Shown here: positions 7,748-17,316 of the stretch, piece after piece
How the letters are laid out: the number at the start of each line of letters is the position of its first letter
How positions within the stretch are numbered: the first letter of the stretch is position 1
Source of the DNA: JAGOJE01 sp964553715
GTDB taxonomy: Bacteria; Pseudomonadota; Alphaproteobacteria; Rickettsiales; Rickettsiaceae
Length of the DNA stretch: 19,482 bases
Assembly: GCA_964553715.1 (NCBI GenBank)
Contig: CAZKKY010000019.1
Location: forward strand, 1-19,482
Direction: 5' to 3'
Program-made: the position numbers and the translations under genes
The notes under the pieces: model-generated
Databases searched by the model: none
What the model was told of the DNA's origin: nothing
What the model saw: only the letters and a program-made list of their open reading frames with translations

Positions 7748-10700
7748 CTATTGATCGTTTACCTGTGTAGATTCCTTATTTTCAGCAACAGATCTAACAT
7801 TTTGTCTGAAACGATTCATATAAAAACCAGTACCAGCAGGTATTAACCTACCTACAATCACATTTTCCTTTAATCCACGTAATTTATCAACTTTACCAGC
7901 AACAGCTGCTTCAGTTAATACTCTAGTAGTTTCTTGGAAAGATGCAGCAGAAATAAATGATCTAGTCTGTAGTGATGCCTTAGTAATACCTTGAAGCACA
8001 GGAGAAGCTTCAGCAACTCTAAGGCCAGCTTCTGCAGCTTTAGAATTAATCTCAACTAAATCACGACGGTCAATTTTGTCGCCCTGTAACAATGTAGTAT
8101 CACCAGGATTTGTTACTTCTACTTTTTGAAGCATCTGACGAATAATGACTTCTATATGTTTATCATCAATTTTCACACCCTGCAAACGGTAAACAGCTTG
8201 AATCTCGCTAACCATATAACTAGCAAGCGCTTCAACGCCCATTACCTTTAAGATATCTTGTAAAACAGGATTCCCATCAATCAACATATCTCCTTTTTTG
8301 ACGAAATCTCCTTCGTTGACTACAACATGCTTACCCTTAGGAAGGACATATTCTACAGGCTCTGAGCCATCAGTAGGATGAACAATAATACGGCGCTTAG
8401 ACTTGTAATCTTTACCAAATTCAACTCTCCCATCAACTTCTGCAATTACTGCATGATCTTTAGGTCTACGAGCCTCAACAAGCTCAGTTACTCTAGGTAA
8501 ACCACCTGTAATATCCTTGGTTTTACTAGATTCTCTAGGGATACGAGATAAAATATCACCTGCATTTACAGAAGAACCATCTTCTACACTTAGAACCGCA
8601 TTAACAGGTAAATAATATCTTGCTTCTAAACCATTAGATAAAATAATAGTCTCTCCTGCCTCATCAACAAGCTGAATACGAGGACGAAGTTCAACACCTC
8701 TAGAAAGCTGTTTCGATTCAATAATAACTTTGTTCGAAATACCCGTAGCTTCGTCAGTAATATCTCGTATAGATACACCGTCTACCATATCTTTAAACAC
8801 TACTTTCCCTGTTTTTTCAGTAATGATAGGAATAGTATATGGATCCCACTCAGCCATTTTTTGACCTTTAGTAACCCTATCACCATCATCTACAATTAAA
8901 ACCGCTCCGTAAGGAACTTTGTAACTAGATTTGTCATTGCCTTTCTCGTCCATTAGAACAATTTCACAAGAACGACTCATAACTATCTTACGACCATCAG
9001 AGTTGACTACTATATTACGGTTTACAATTTTAATTTTTGCATCGGTTGACGATTCTACAGAAGATACCTCAGCACCTTTAGTAGCAGCACCACCAATGTG
9101 GAATGTTCTCATTGTTAATTGTGTTCCAGGTTCTCCAATCGATTGAGCAGCAATAACACCTACTGCTTCACCAACAGACACCAAAGCACCTGTAGCAAGA
9201 TCTCTACCATAACATCTAGCACATATACCATCTTCAACAGCACAAGTAAGAACAGATCTGACTTTAATAGAATCAAGGCCAGCGCTTTCGATATTATCAA
9301 GATCAGCCTCAGAAATTAAATCTCCAGCTTTAACCAACAAATTATTTGTGATAGGATGATAAGTATCTATAGCAACAGTACGTCCAAGAATTTGCTCTGC
9401 TAAGGAAACTATTACCTCTCCTCCATCTATAACAGGACGAATTACTACTCCCTCGCTAGTACCACAATCATGCTCAGTAATTATGCAATCTAAAGCAACA
9501 TCTACAAGTCTTCTAGTTAAATAACCAGAGTTAGCTGTTTTTAAAGCAGTATCTGCAAGACCTTTACGAGCACCGTGAGTAGAATTAAAATATTCAAGTA
9601 CAGTAAGGCCCTCACGAAAATTAGATATAATAGGAGTTTCAATAATCTCTCCTGAAGGTGTAGCCATAAGCCCCCTCATTCCAGCAAGCTGCTTAATCTG
9701 AGCAGCCGAACCTCTAGCACCAGAAGTAGCCATCATGTAAATAGAGTTTATCTTCATATGATTTGGCTTATCGGAATCAATATTCACTCCAGCTGCAATT
9801 TCTTTCATCATATCAGAAGCTACCTTATCTGTACAATGGGTCCAAGCATCAATAACCTTATTATATTTCTCACCATAAGTGATAAGACCATCAGAATATT
9901 GAGACTCAAACTCCTTAACTTCAGCAGATGTAGCTTCAATATGTTTATCTTTTGTTTTTGGAACAACCATATCGTCCATACCAAAAGATATACCAGAAAT
10001 ACAAGCATATTTGAATCCTAGTTCCATCAATTTGTCTGCAAATATCACCGTTGCCTTCTGGCTACAATGACGATACACAGTATCTATAACAGACGAAATA
10101 TCTTTTTTAGTCAGAACCTTATTAACTAATTTATAGCTAATATTTACATTATCTGGCAATAACTCTGCAATCATCAAACGTCCAGGAGTGGTCTCAATAA
10201 TAGATTCCACGATATTACCTTCAGCATTTCTTAAAGATTTACGATATCTTATTTTGCTATGAATCGATAAAACCTTATGGTAAAGAGCATTATGAATTTC
10301 TTTCATATCTGCAAAACACATATTTTCACCTGGCTCGTTATCAAGACTTAACGACAGATAATATAGACCAAGTACGATGTCTTTATCTGGAACAATGATA
10401 GGACGACCATTTGCAGGACTTAAAATGTTATTGGTGGACATCATAAGAACCCTAGCCTCAAGCTGCGCTTCTATCGAAAGAGGGACGTGAACAGCCATCT
10501 GATCTCCATCAAAGTCAGCATTAAAAGCAGCACACACTAATGGGTGTAATTGAATAGCCTTACCTTCAATCAAAATAGGTTCAAAAGCCTGTATACCTAG
10601 ACGGTGTAAGGTAGGAGCCCTATTTAATAACACAGGGTGCTCCCTAATAACTTTATCTAATATATCCCAAACTTCTGGCTTTTCTAGTTCAACCATTTTT

Positions 10701-11896
10701 TTTGCAGCTTTAATAGTTGCTGCAAGGCCGTACATCTCAAGACGGGAATAAACAAATGGCTTAAACAACTCTAGCGCCATCTTTTTTGGAAGACCACATT
10801 GATGTAGCTTCAGTTCTGGACCAACTACAATAACAGATCTACCAGAGAAATCCACTCTCTTACCTAAAAGATTTTGACGGAATCTACCGTTTTTACCTTT
10901 TAGCATGTCACTTAAAGACTTAAATGGACGCTTACTTGTATTTTTTACAACACGACCACGACGACCATTATCAAATAAAGCATCAACAGATTCTTGAAGC
11001 ATACGCTTCTCATTACGCACAATAATATCTGGAGCTTTTAGCTCTAATAATCTTTTAAGACGGTTATTTCTATTTATAACACGACGGTAAAGTTCATTAA
11101 GATCTGAAGTAGCAAATCTACCCCCATCGAGCATCACAAGAGGTCTGATTTCTGGAGGAATCACAGGTAAAACTTCCATGATCATCCATTCTGGTCTATT
11201 TTGAGAACCGAGAAAATCTTCAACTAATTTTAAACGTTTTACAATTTTTTTACGCTTTGCATCAGATGAAATATCTATAAGCTCAGACTGTAATTGTTTT
11301 TGTAACTCACTTAGATCAATCTCTCTCAACAATCTAGAAACAGCTTCAGCACCTATCAAAGCTTCAAAATTATTCTCTCCGAACTCATCTTGAGCTTTTA
11401 GAAAAGCATCTTCACTTAAAACTTCAGCAAGTCGTAAACTAGACAAACCAGGATCAACAACAACATAAGATTCAAAATATAGAATTTTCTCAAGATCCTT
11501 GAGAGTAATATCAAGAAGAGTGCTAATACGGGAAGGTAGAGATTTTAAAAACCATATATGTGCAACAGGTGCAGCAAGTTCAATATGGCCCATACGCTCA
11601 CGACGAACCCTAGAACTAGTAACTTCTACTCCGCATTTCTCGCAAGTAATACCACGATATTTCATGCGTTTATACTTTCCACACAAACACTCATAGTCTT
11701 TTACAGGACCAAAAATACGAGCGCAAAATAGACCATCTTTTTCTGGCTTAAAAGTTCTGTAGTTTATAGTTTCTGGTTTAGTTACTTCACCATAAGACCA
11801 GGAACGAATTTGATCAGGACTAGCAATATTGATGCGCATCTCATCAAATTGTTGGGTATTTTCCATATGTCCATAGAAGTTTATCATTTCTGCCAT
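7748..11896 (-). CDS. rpoC: RNA polymerase beta' subunit
   Basis: RpoC forms the catalytic half of RNA polymerase opposite RpoB. It is 1382 residues, normal for the class. The first zinc site uses C70, C72, C85 and C88. The active-site loop NADFDGDQMAVH (459-470) carries the Mg-binding Asp461, Asp463 and Asp465. The second zinc site uses C811, C885, C892 and C895, each three residues lower than in E. coli. The bridge-helix and trigger-loop regions are present (QSIGEPGTQLTMRTFHIGG, just after residue 900), followed by a large proteobacterial insertion and a conserved C-terminus. It begins with ATG and GAGG about ten bases upstream; a second ATG at codon 4 is possible. It is a gene separate from rpoB, lying 87 bases downstream of it. 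Confidence 0.99.
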   Translation of the reverse strand: MAEMINFYGHMENTQQFDEMRINIASPDQIRSWSYGEVTKPETINYRTFKPEKDGLFCARIFGPVKDYECLCGKYKRMKYRGITCEKCGVEVTSSRVRRERMGHIELAAPVAHIWFLKSLPSRISTLLDITLKDLEKILYFESYVVVDPGLSSLRLAEVLSEDAFLKAQDEFGENNFEALIGAEAVSRLLREIDLSELQKQLQSELIDISSDAKRKKIVKRLKLVEDFLGSQNRPEWMIMEVLPVIPPEIRPLVMLDGGRFATSDLNELYRRVINRNNRLKRLLELKAPDIIVRNEKRMLQESVDALFDNGRRGRVVKNTSKRPFKSLSDMLKGKNGRFRQNLLGKRVDFSGRSVIVVGPELKLHQCGLPKKMALELFKPFVYSRLEMYGLAATIKAAKKMVELEKPEVWDILDKVIREHPVLLNRAPTLHRLGIQAFEPILIEGKAIQLHPLVCAAFNADFDGDQMAVHVPLSIEAQLEARVLMMSTNNILSPANGRPIIVPDKDIVLGLYYLSLSLDNEPGENMCFADMKEIHNALYHKVLSIHSKIRYRKSLRNAEGNIVESIIETTPGRLMIAELLPDNVNISYKLVNKVLTKKDISSVIDTVYRHCSQKATVIFADKLMELGFKYACISGISFGMDDMVVPKTKDKHIEATSAEVKEFESQYSDGLITYGEKYNKVIDAWTHCTDKVASDMMKEIAAGVNIDSDKPNHMKINSIYMMATSGARGSAAQIKQLAGMRGLMATPSGEIIETPIISNFREGLTVLEYFNSTHGARKGLADTALKTANSGYLTRRLVDVALDCIITEHDCGTSEGVVIRPVIDGGEVIVSLAEQILGRTVAIDTYHPITNNLLVKAGDLISEADLDNIESAGLDSIKVRSVLTCAVEDGICARCYGRDLATGALVSVGEAVGVIAAQSIGEPGTQLTMRTFHIGGAATKGAEVSSVESSTDAKIKIVNRNIVVNSDGRKIVMSRSCEIVLMDEKGNDKSSYKVPYGAVLIVDDGDRVTKGQKMAEWDPYTIPIITEKTGKVVFKDMVDGVSIRDITDEATGISNKVIIESKQLSRGVELRPRIQLVDEAGETIILSNGLEARYYLPVNAVLSVEDGSSVNAGDILSRIPRESSKTKDITGGLPRVTELVEARRPKDHAVIAEVDGRVEFGKDYKSKRRIIVHPTDGSEPVEYVLPKGKHVVVNEGDFVKKGDMLIDGNPVLQDILKVMGVEALASYMVSEIQAVYRLQGVKIDDKHIEVIIRQMLQKVEVTNPGDTTLLQGDKIDRRDLVEINSKAAEAGLRVAEASPVLQGITKASLQTRSFISAASFQETTRVLTEAAVAGKVDKLRGLKENVIVGRLIPAGTGFYMNRFRQNVRSVAENKESTQVNDQ

Positions 11897-11920
11897 AGCA
11901 ACATTTCCTCAAAAACTCTT

Positions 11921-11945
11921 GTATTAATTTGTAAAAAATTAATAC
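11921..11945 (-). promoter_or_regulatory. perfect 10-bp hairpin between rpoB and rpoC
   Basis: GTATTAATTT (11921-11930) and AAATTAATAC (11936-11945) form a perfect stem with a 5-base loop in the 87-nt rpoB-rpoC gap. No long T-run follows on the minus-strand transcript, so it is not a classical terminator. A role in RNA processing, pausing or modulation of rpoC translation (whose GAGG lies about 12 bases further on) is inference. The stem is mostly A/T. Confidence 0.45.
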
Positions 11946-11983
11946 TAATTATTAAAACAATTATCAAATAACTAGAGACTTTA

Positions 11984-14900
11984 TCACTCTTCTATTTGTT
12001 TCTCTTCTAACTGTATATTTAGACACAAAGACCTAAGCTCTTTAATCATTACTTTAAATGACTCAGGTAAGCCAGATTCAAAATTATTATCACCACGAAC
12101 GATAGATTCATAGTTTTTAATTCTTCCAACTACATCATCCGATTTGTAAGTGAGCATCTCTTGTAAAGTGTAAGAAGCACCATAAGCTTGCAATGCCCAA
12201 CATTCCATCTCCCCAAGCCTTTGACCACCAAAGTGAGACTTACCGCCAAGAGGTTGCTGAGTAACAAGACTATAAGGACCTATAGAACGAGCATGAATCT
12301 TATCATCAACCAAATGATGTAATTTTAGCAAGTATTTGTATCCTACTGTTACATTACGATCAAAATATTCACCTGTTCTACCGTCAATTAATCTTACTTG
12401 GCCAGATTTATCAAGGTCTGCTAGCTCTAGCAAATTCTTAACATCCTGAACTTTCGCACCATCAAAAACTGGAGTAGCAAAATGTACACCCTTTCTTAAA
12501 TTATCACATAGAGAGAAAAATTCGTCATCAGATAATGTATCAATTTTTGACTCAAAATCTGACTTTTCATAGATCTTTTTTACAAAATCTTTAATTTGAC
12601 GCACATCTATATCACTTGCTTTACTTCTGTACTCATTAACCATATGTGAAACTTTTTTGCCAAGGTTCACCGCAGCCCACCCAAGGTGAGTTTCAAGGAT
12701 TTGTCCTACATTCATTCTAGAAGGCAACCCAAGAGGATTTAAAACAACATCTACAACAGTACCATCTTCTAAAAATGGCATATCTTCTTCAGGCAAAATT
12801 CGTGATACGACACCTTTATTTCCGTGACGTCCCGCCATTTTATCGCCTGGCTGTAGTTTATGTTTTGTTGCAATAAACACTTTAACTACTTTAAGAGCAC
12901 CTTGCGGCAAATCATCACCACTTTGAGCCTTGGCGACTTTACTAGTAAATCTCTTATTTAAACGATCTTTATTTTCATCATAATGGCGACGTATTTGTTC
13001 GATTTCGTTCATTATATCTGAATTCTCAACAACAAGCTGCCACCATTGACCTTTGGATAAAGATTTTAGCATATCAGCACTAATAATCTGACCAGATTTT
13101 ACTGATTTAGGACCACTAACAATCTTTTGATTTAATAACAAAGATTCTACTTTTAAAAATACAAAATGTTCAATTATAGAAAGCTCATCATCACGGTCTT
13201 TAGCTAGCTTTTCTACTTGCTGCCTTTCAATTGCAATAGCTCTTTCATCTTTATCTACACCACGCCTAGAAAAAACTCTTACTTCCACAACAGTTCCACT
13301 TACTCCAGGAGGAACGTGCAAAGATGAATCTCTTACATCAGCGGCTTTTTCTCCAAAAATAGCACGAAGTAACTTTTCTTCAGGAGTCATAGGTGACTCG
13401 CTTTTCGGAGTAACCTTACCAACTAGTATATCACCAGCTTTAACTTCAGCACCAACATGAACAATTCCTACCTCATCTAGATGAGACAAATAATCATCAT
13501 TAATGTTAGGAATATCCCGAGTAATTTCTTCAGGACCTAATCTTGTATCTCTAGCAACAATCTCAAATTCTTCAATATGTATAGAAGAAAATACATCTTT
13601 TTTAGCAATTTTCTCTGATATTAAAATTGAATCCTCAAAATTGTATCCATTCCAAGGTACAAAAGCTACAAGAACGTTTCTTCCTAAAGAAATTTCACCA
13701 TTATCAGTACTAGGACCATCTGCTATAACATCACCTTTCTTTACAACATCACCAACTACTACTAGTGGTTTCTGATTAATGCACGTATTGTGATTGGATC
13801 TCTGAAACTTCATCAAATTATAAATATCAACACCCGGAGAGCCATCTCTTTTTTCTTCAGTCGTTCTAATAACAATTCTAGTAGAATCAACTTGATCAAC
13901 TATTCCATCATTTAAAGCAACAACAGACGCTCCTGAATCTTTTGCAACTACACCTTCAATACCTGTGCCTACAAGAGGGGATTCACTTTTTACTAAAGGA
14001 ACCGCCTGGCGTTGCATGTTTGAACCCATCAAAGCACGATTCGCATCATCATTTTCTAAAAATGGTATTAAGGATGCGGCAACAGATACAACCTGCATAG
14101 GCGTGACGTCTATGAAGTCAACTTCTTGTGGTGTAACCATAGAGAAATTACCGTCATCAACACGACAATTAATTAAATCATTAATTAATTTACCTGTTTT
14201 ATCTATTTTTTCATTTGCTTGTGCAATCTTATATTTTCCTTCTTCAATAGCAGAAAGATATACAACCTCATCAGTTACTACACCTTCTTTCACAACACGA
14301 TAAGGACTTTCAATAAATCCATGATCATTAATTCTAGAATAAGTAGCCAAAGAATTAATCAGACCAATATTCTGTCCTTCAGGTGTTTCAATAGGACATA
14401 TTCTTCCATAATGAGTAGGATGAACGTCTCTTACCTCAAACCCAGCTCTATCACGACTCAAACCCCCAGGGCCCAAAGCAGATAAACGCCTTTTGTGAGT
14501 AATTTCTGATAATGGATTTGTTTGATCCATAAATTGTGACAACTGAGATGTACCAAAGAACTCCCTCACAACGGCAACTAACAGTTTAGAATTAACTAAA
14601 TCATGAGGCATCACAGCGTCAACATCAACAGCACTCATCCTTTCTAACACAGCCTTTTCTAGACGAACAAGACCTATTCTAAATTGATTCTCTATCAACT
14701 CTCCTACGGATCTTACCCTTCTGTTACCAAGGTGATCTATATCATCGACGCTACCTCTACCATCTTTTAAATCACAAAGCACTTTAAATGCATATTTAAA
14801 ATCATCAGCCATCAATGTTCTTTTGTCTAAAGGAAAATCTAGACCTAGCCTTGCATTTAATTTTATACGACCAACTTCTGAAAGGTCATATCTATCAGGA

Positions 14901-16096
14901 TCAAAAAACAAACTATCAAAAAGAGCTTTAGCTGTATCAAATGTAGGAGGCTCTCCAGGACGCAAAACTCTAAAGATATCCATCAGAGCCTGACTTTGTT
15001 CTTGGTTTTTATCAGCAAACAATGTATTACGTATGTAACTACCGTATTGCAAATTTATATTCAAAGTCTTTACAGAATTGATATTTGCAGATACCATAGC
15101 TTCTAAATGATTCTCGGTAATTTCTTCTCCAATGTTGATTAAAACTTCTCCTGTAGATTCATCAACAACGTCTTCGGCAAGATATTTTCCTAATAAATGC
15201 TCTTTCGATACTAAAATGATATTGAGACCATCATTATGCATCTTTTTTGCTAACCTTGGGGTAATTTTTTGACCAGCCTCTAGTACAACAACTTTTTTCT
15301 CAGCATCTACTAAATCTTCGTGCAATCTATGTACTATTACAGTTTCTGGATTGAATACAGTAGACCATCCATCTTTTTCTAAACTATACTCGGTAGAAGA
15401 ATAATAAAAATCTAATATTTCCTTAGTGGTCATGCCTATCGCACGCAAGAGTGTAGTAGCATACAACTTACGCTTGCGATCAATTCTAAAATAAAGCATA
15501 TCTTTGGGATCAAATTCTAGATCCACCCAAGAACCACGATAAGGAATGATACGCGCGAAATATAATATTCTTCCAGAAGCATGCGTCTTACCATCATCAT
15601 GATCAAAAAACACTCCAGGAGAACGATGCATTTGAGACACCACTACTCTTTCAGTACCATTAATGATAAAAGTACCATTTTTAGTCATCAATGGTATATC
15701 ACCCATGTAGACTTCTTGCTCTTTTATGCCCTTAATCTCTTTACTGCCAGTATCAGAATCAATATCCCACACAATAAGACGCAAAGTAACTTTTAAAGGC
15801 GCGGCAAAACTAAGGCCTCTCTGATGACATTCCTCTACATCATATTTTGGTTGATCAAATTCATACTTGACGAACTCTAAAGTTGCAGCACCAGATGCGT
15901 CGTTTATAGGAAAAATTGATTTTAATACCGATTGCAACCCTTTATTTGAACGCTCTGAATCTGCCGTACCAAGCTGCAAAAAATCTCTATCATAAGAATT
16001 TTTTTGCACTTCTATTAAATTTGGTATAGATGCTACCAAATTCACATTACCAAAATTTTTCCTAACAGATTTTCTTAAAGAAAAGGATTGAACCAT
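11984..16096 (-). CDS. rpoB: RNA polymerase beta subunit
   Basis: RpoB is the second-largest RNA polymerase subunit and contributes to the active site and the rifampicin pocket. The 1370 residues match alphaproteobacterial RpoB. Residues around 240-345 form the lineage insertion expected in that class. The rifampicin region begins at 515 (GTSQLSQFMDQTNPLSEITH) and keeps the sensitive residues Asp524, His534, Ser539 and Leu541 (E. coli 516, 526, 531, 533). The motif PGDKMAGRHGNKGVV near the C-terminal third and the clamp-anchoring segment QPLGGKSHFGGQRLGEME are intact. The ATG has a strong AGGAG (16102-16106) five bases upstream. It ends with tandem stops TGA-TAA. A 287-nt gap with a hairpin and a promoter candidate separates it from rplL. 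Confidence 0.99.
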   Translation of the reverse strand: MVQSFSLRKSVRKNFGNVNLVASIPNLIEVQKNSYDRDFLQLGTADSERSNKGLQSVLKSIFPINDASGAATLEFVKYEFDQPKYDVEECHQRGLSFAAPLKVTLRLIVWDIDSDTGSKEIKGIKEQEVYMGDIPLMTKNGTFIINGTERVVVSQMHRSPGVFFDHDDGKTHASGRILYFARIIPYRGSWVDLEFDPKDMLYFRIDRKRKLYATTLLRAIGMTTKEILDFYYSSTEYSLEKDGWSTVFNPETVIVHRLHEDLVDAEKKVVVLEAGQKITPRLAKKMHNDGLNIILVSKEHLLGKYLAEDVVDESTGEVLINIGEEITENHLEAMVSANINSVKTLNINLQYGSYIRNTLFADKNQEQSQALMDIFRVLRPGEPPTFDTAKALFDSLFFDPDRYDLSEVGRIKLNARLGLDFPLDKRTLMADDFKYAFKVLCDLKDGRGSVDDIDHLGNRRVRSVGELIENQFRIGLVRLEKAVLERMSAVDVDAVMPHDLVNSKLLVAVVREFFGTSQLSQFMDQTNPLSEITHKRRLSALGPGGLSRDRAGFEVRDVHPTHYGRICPIETPEGQNIGLINSLATYSRINDHGFIESPYRVVKEGVVTDEVVYLSAIEEGKYKIAQANEKIDKTGKLINDLINCRVDDGNFSMVTPQEVDFIDVTPMQVVSVAASLIPFLENDDANRALMGSNMQRQAVPLVKSESPLVGTGIEGVVAKDSGASVVALNDGIVDQVDSTRIVIRTTEEKRDGSPGVDIYNLMKFQRSNHNTCINQKPLVVVGDVVKKGDVIADGPSTDNGEISLGRNVLVAFVPWNGYNFEDSILISEKIAKKDVFSSIHIEEFEIVARDTRLGPEEITRDIPNINDDYLSHLDEVGIVHVGAEVKAGDILVGKVTPKSESPMTPEEKLLRAIFGEKAADVRDSSLHVPPGVSGTVVEVRVFSRRGVDKDERAIAIERQQVEKLAKDRDDELSIIEHFVFLKVESLLLNQKIVSGPKSVKSGQIISADMLKSLSKGQWWQLVVENSDIMNEIEQIRRHYDENKDRLNKRFTSKVAKAQSGDDLPQGALKVVKVFIATKHKLQPGDKMAGRHGNKGVVSRILPEEDMPFLEDGTVVDVVLNPLGLPSRMNVGQILETHLGWAAVNLGKKVSHMVNEYRSKASDIDVRQIKDFVKKIYEKSDFESKIDTLSDDEFFSLCDNLRKGVHFATPVFDGAKVQDVKNLLELADLDKSGQVRLIDGRTGEYFDRNVTVGYKYLLKLHHLVDDKIHARSIGPYSLVTQQPLGGKSHFGGQRLGEMECWALQAYGASYTLQEMLTYKSDDVVGRIKNYESIVRGDNNFESGLPESFKVMIKELRSLCLNIQLEEKQIEE

Positions 16097-16130
16097 ATAG
16101 TCTCCTGACTCACACTTATATTGAACATAT

Positions 16131-16158
16131 ATTATCTAGAATTATTTAAATACGTAAA
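16131..16158 (-). promoter_or_regulatory. candidate promoter just upstream of rpoB
   Basis: On the minus strand, TTTACG (16153-16158) and GATAAT (16131-16136) are 16 bases apart. This would allow initiation near 16124, about 28 bases before the rpoB ATG. The surrounding DNA is very A/T-rich, so chance matches are common. It would permit rpoBC expression independent of the ribosomal protein genes. Confidence 0.3.
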
Positions 16159-16210
16159 AAAGTATAAGTTTATTTAATATAAATGTACATAAAAATTAAT
16201 TTAGAAACAG

Positions 16211-16241
16211 TTGCTAGCACTTTTAAAGTTAGTGCTAGCAA
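16211..16241 (-). promoter_or_regulatory. strong hairpin in the rplL-rpoB gap, possible attenuator or processing site
   Basis: TTGCTAGCACT (16211-16221) and AGTGCTAGCAA (16231-16241) form a perfect 11-bp stem with a 9-base loop. It lies about 140 bases after the rplL stop and 115 bases before rpoB. In E. coli the same boundary holds an attenuator and an RNase III site that adjust polymerase against ribosomal protein output; a comparable role here is inference. The minus-strand transcript continues with CTGTTTCTAAATTAATTTTTAT, a poor terminator tail, so partial readthrough would be expected. The rest of the 287-nt gap is A/T-rich and I see no gene in it. Confidence 0.6.
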
Positions 16242-16383
16242 TATGAAACTTTTTTTAAATTTTATAATATAGAAATTTTTATTATAGTATCTTATAAAAA
16301 CACTTAGTATTACGAAAGAATATTTACTAGTATTTTTTAAAAAATTATTTTGTATTTACTATAAAATAAAATCCTTTATTAAT

Positions 16384-16758
16384 TTATTTTACTTCGACTT
16401 TAGCACCAGCAGCTTCTAGCTTTTCTTTTATGGATTGAGCATCAGCTTTAGAGACACCTTGCTTTACTGGTTGAGGAGCGCCATCAACTAAATCTTTAGC
16501 TTCTTTCAATCCAAGACTAGTAATTGTACGAACTTCTTTAATAACATTGATTTTATTATCACCAGAAGAAACTAAAATAACATCAAATTCTGTTTTCTCT
16601 TCAGCAGCAGCAGATGGACCAGAAGCAGATACTGCAGCAACAGCTACAGGAGCAGCAGCAGATACACCCCACTTCTCTTCTAATTGCTTTACAAGATCCG
16701 CAGCTTGCATAATTGTTAAAGATGACAAATCTTCTATAAGTTTATCTAAATTGGACAT
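16384..16758 (-). CDS. rplL: 50S ribosomal protein L7/L12
   Basis: L7/L12 forms the flexible ribosomal stalk that recruits translation GTPases. The 124 residues show the N-terminal dimerisation helices (1-33), an Ala-rich hinge (about 34-54) and the C-terminal domain starting at EFDVIL (57-62), with the factor-binding helix IKEVRTITSLGLKEAKDLVD. It starts with ATG and GAGG (16767-16770) eight bases upstream, 32 bases after rplJ. It is the last gene of the tightly spaced ribosomal protein run. Confidence 0.98.
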   Translation of the reverse strand: MSNLDKLIEDLSSLTIMQAADLVKQLEEKWGVSAAAPVAVAAVSASGPSAAAEEKTEFDVILVSSGDNKINVIKEVRTITSLGLKEAKDLVDGAPQPVKQGVSKADAQSIKEKLEAAGAKVEVK

Positions 16759-16790
16759 GATTTTTACCTCAATAATGTTTAATTAAATTG

Positions 16791-17297
16791 TTATTTTTTT
16801 GTATATGCACTTAATAGCCTAACTACTTGAGACGCAGGCGCATGCAAAACTCCAGCAATTTTAGTAGCAGGAGCTTGAATAAGACCAATGATTTTTGATC
16901 TCAACTCATCTAGTGAAGGCAATTTAGAGATAGCTTCCACACCAGCAGCATCAACAAACTGACTCCCTATAACCCCACAAATGATCTTTAATTTATCATT
17001 GGTTTTTGCAAAGTCAGTTACTACTTTCGCAGCAGCGACCAAATCATCAGAGTAAGCTATAGCAGTTGGCCCACTAAACATGATATCAGAATTTGGAATC
17101 CCTGCATTGCGAGCAGCAATATTAGATAAAGTGTTTTTTACCACCTTAAATCTAGCACCTTTTTCACGCAAAGCAGAACGCAAAGACGTGATTTGAGAAA
17201 CATTAAGACCATGATAGTGAGTTACTATTACAGATTGAGAGTCTTTATAGACCCCTTCTAACCCAACAACAAACTCTTCTTTTTCTGAACGTAACAC
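16791..17297 (-). CDS. rplJ: 50S ribosomal protein L10
   Basis: L10 anchors the L7/L12 dimers to the ribosome at the L11 stalk base. The 168-residue product has the RNA-binding N-terminal domain with KVVKNTLSNIA (51-61) and the FSGPTAIAY motif (74-82). The C-terminal L7/L12-binding helix is around PSLDELRSKIIGLIQAPATK (127-146). The start is GTG (17295-17297) with GGGAG nine bases upstream. It follows rplA after only 19 bases, so there is no room for the long autoregulatory L10 leader found in E. coli. Confidence 0.97.
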   Translation of the reverse strand: MLRSEKEEFVVGLEGVYKDSQSVIVTHYHGLNVSQITSLRSALREKGARFKVVKNTLSNIAARNAGIPNSDIMFSGPTAIAYSDDLVAAAKVVTDFAKTNDKLKIICGVIGSQFVDAAGVEAISKLPSLDELRSKIIGLIQAPATKIAGVLHAPASQVVRLLSAYTKK

Positions 17298-17316
17298 TTT
17301 TTAAATCTCCCTATAG

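Noticed and set aside
7569..7754. 61-codon plus-strand frame between the exporter and rpoC
   Set aside because: It overlaps the rpoC end and most of the terminator-like hairpin, its codons follow A/T-rich background composition, and it matches nothing I recognise.
9119..9319. Plus-strand frames inside rpoC, rpoB and the ribosomal protein genes
   Set aside because: They are shadows of strongly conserved minus-strand genes, with biased composition and no recognisable domains.
14461..14555. Possible rifampicin-resistance changes in rpoB
   Set aside because: The key positions (Asp524, His534, Ser539, Leu541) are the sensitive forms. The Thr in DQTNP is, as far as I recall, normal for alphaproteobacteria.
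16213..16239. Resemblance to the CIRCE/HrcA operator (TAGCACT ... AGTGCTA)
   Set aside because: CIRCE has 11 bases between these seven-base cores (C-N9-G), whereas here there are 9. The outer flanks also differ, and the genes are not chaperones. A chance similarity is more likely.
16320..16383. A/T-only inverted repeat TTATTTT/AAAATAA after rplL followed by T6
   Set aside because: It consists only of A and T in an A/T-rich gap, so a stable terminator stem is unlikely and such repeats are expected by chance.
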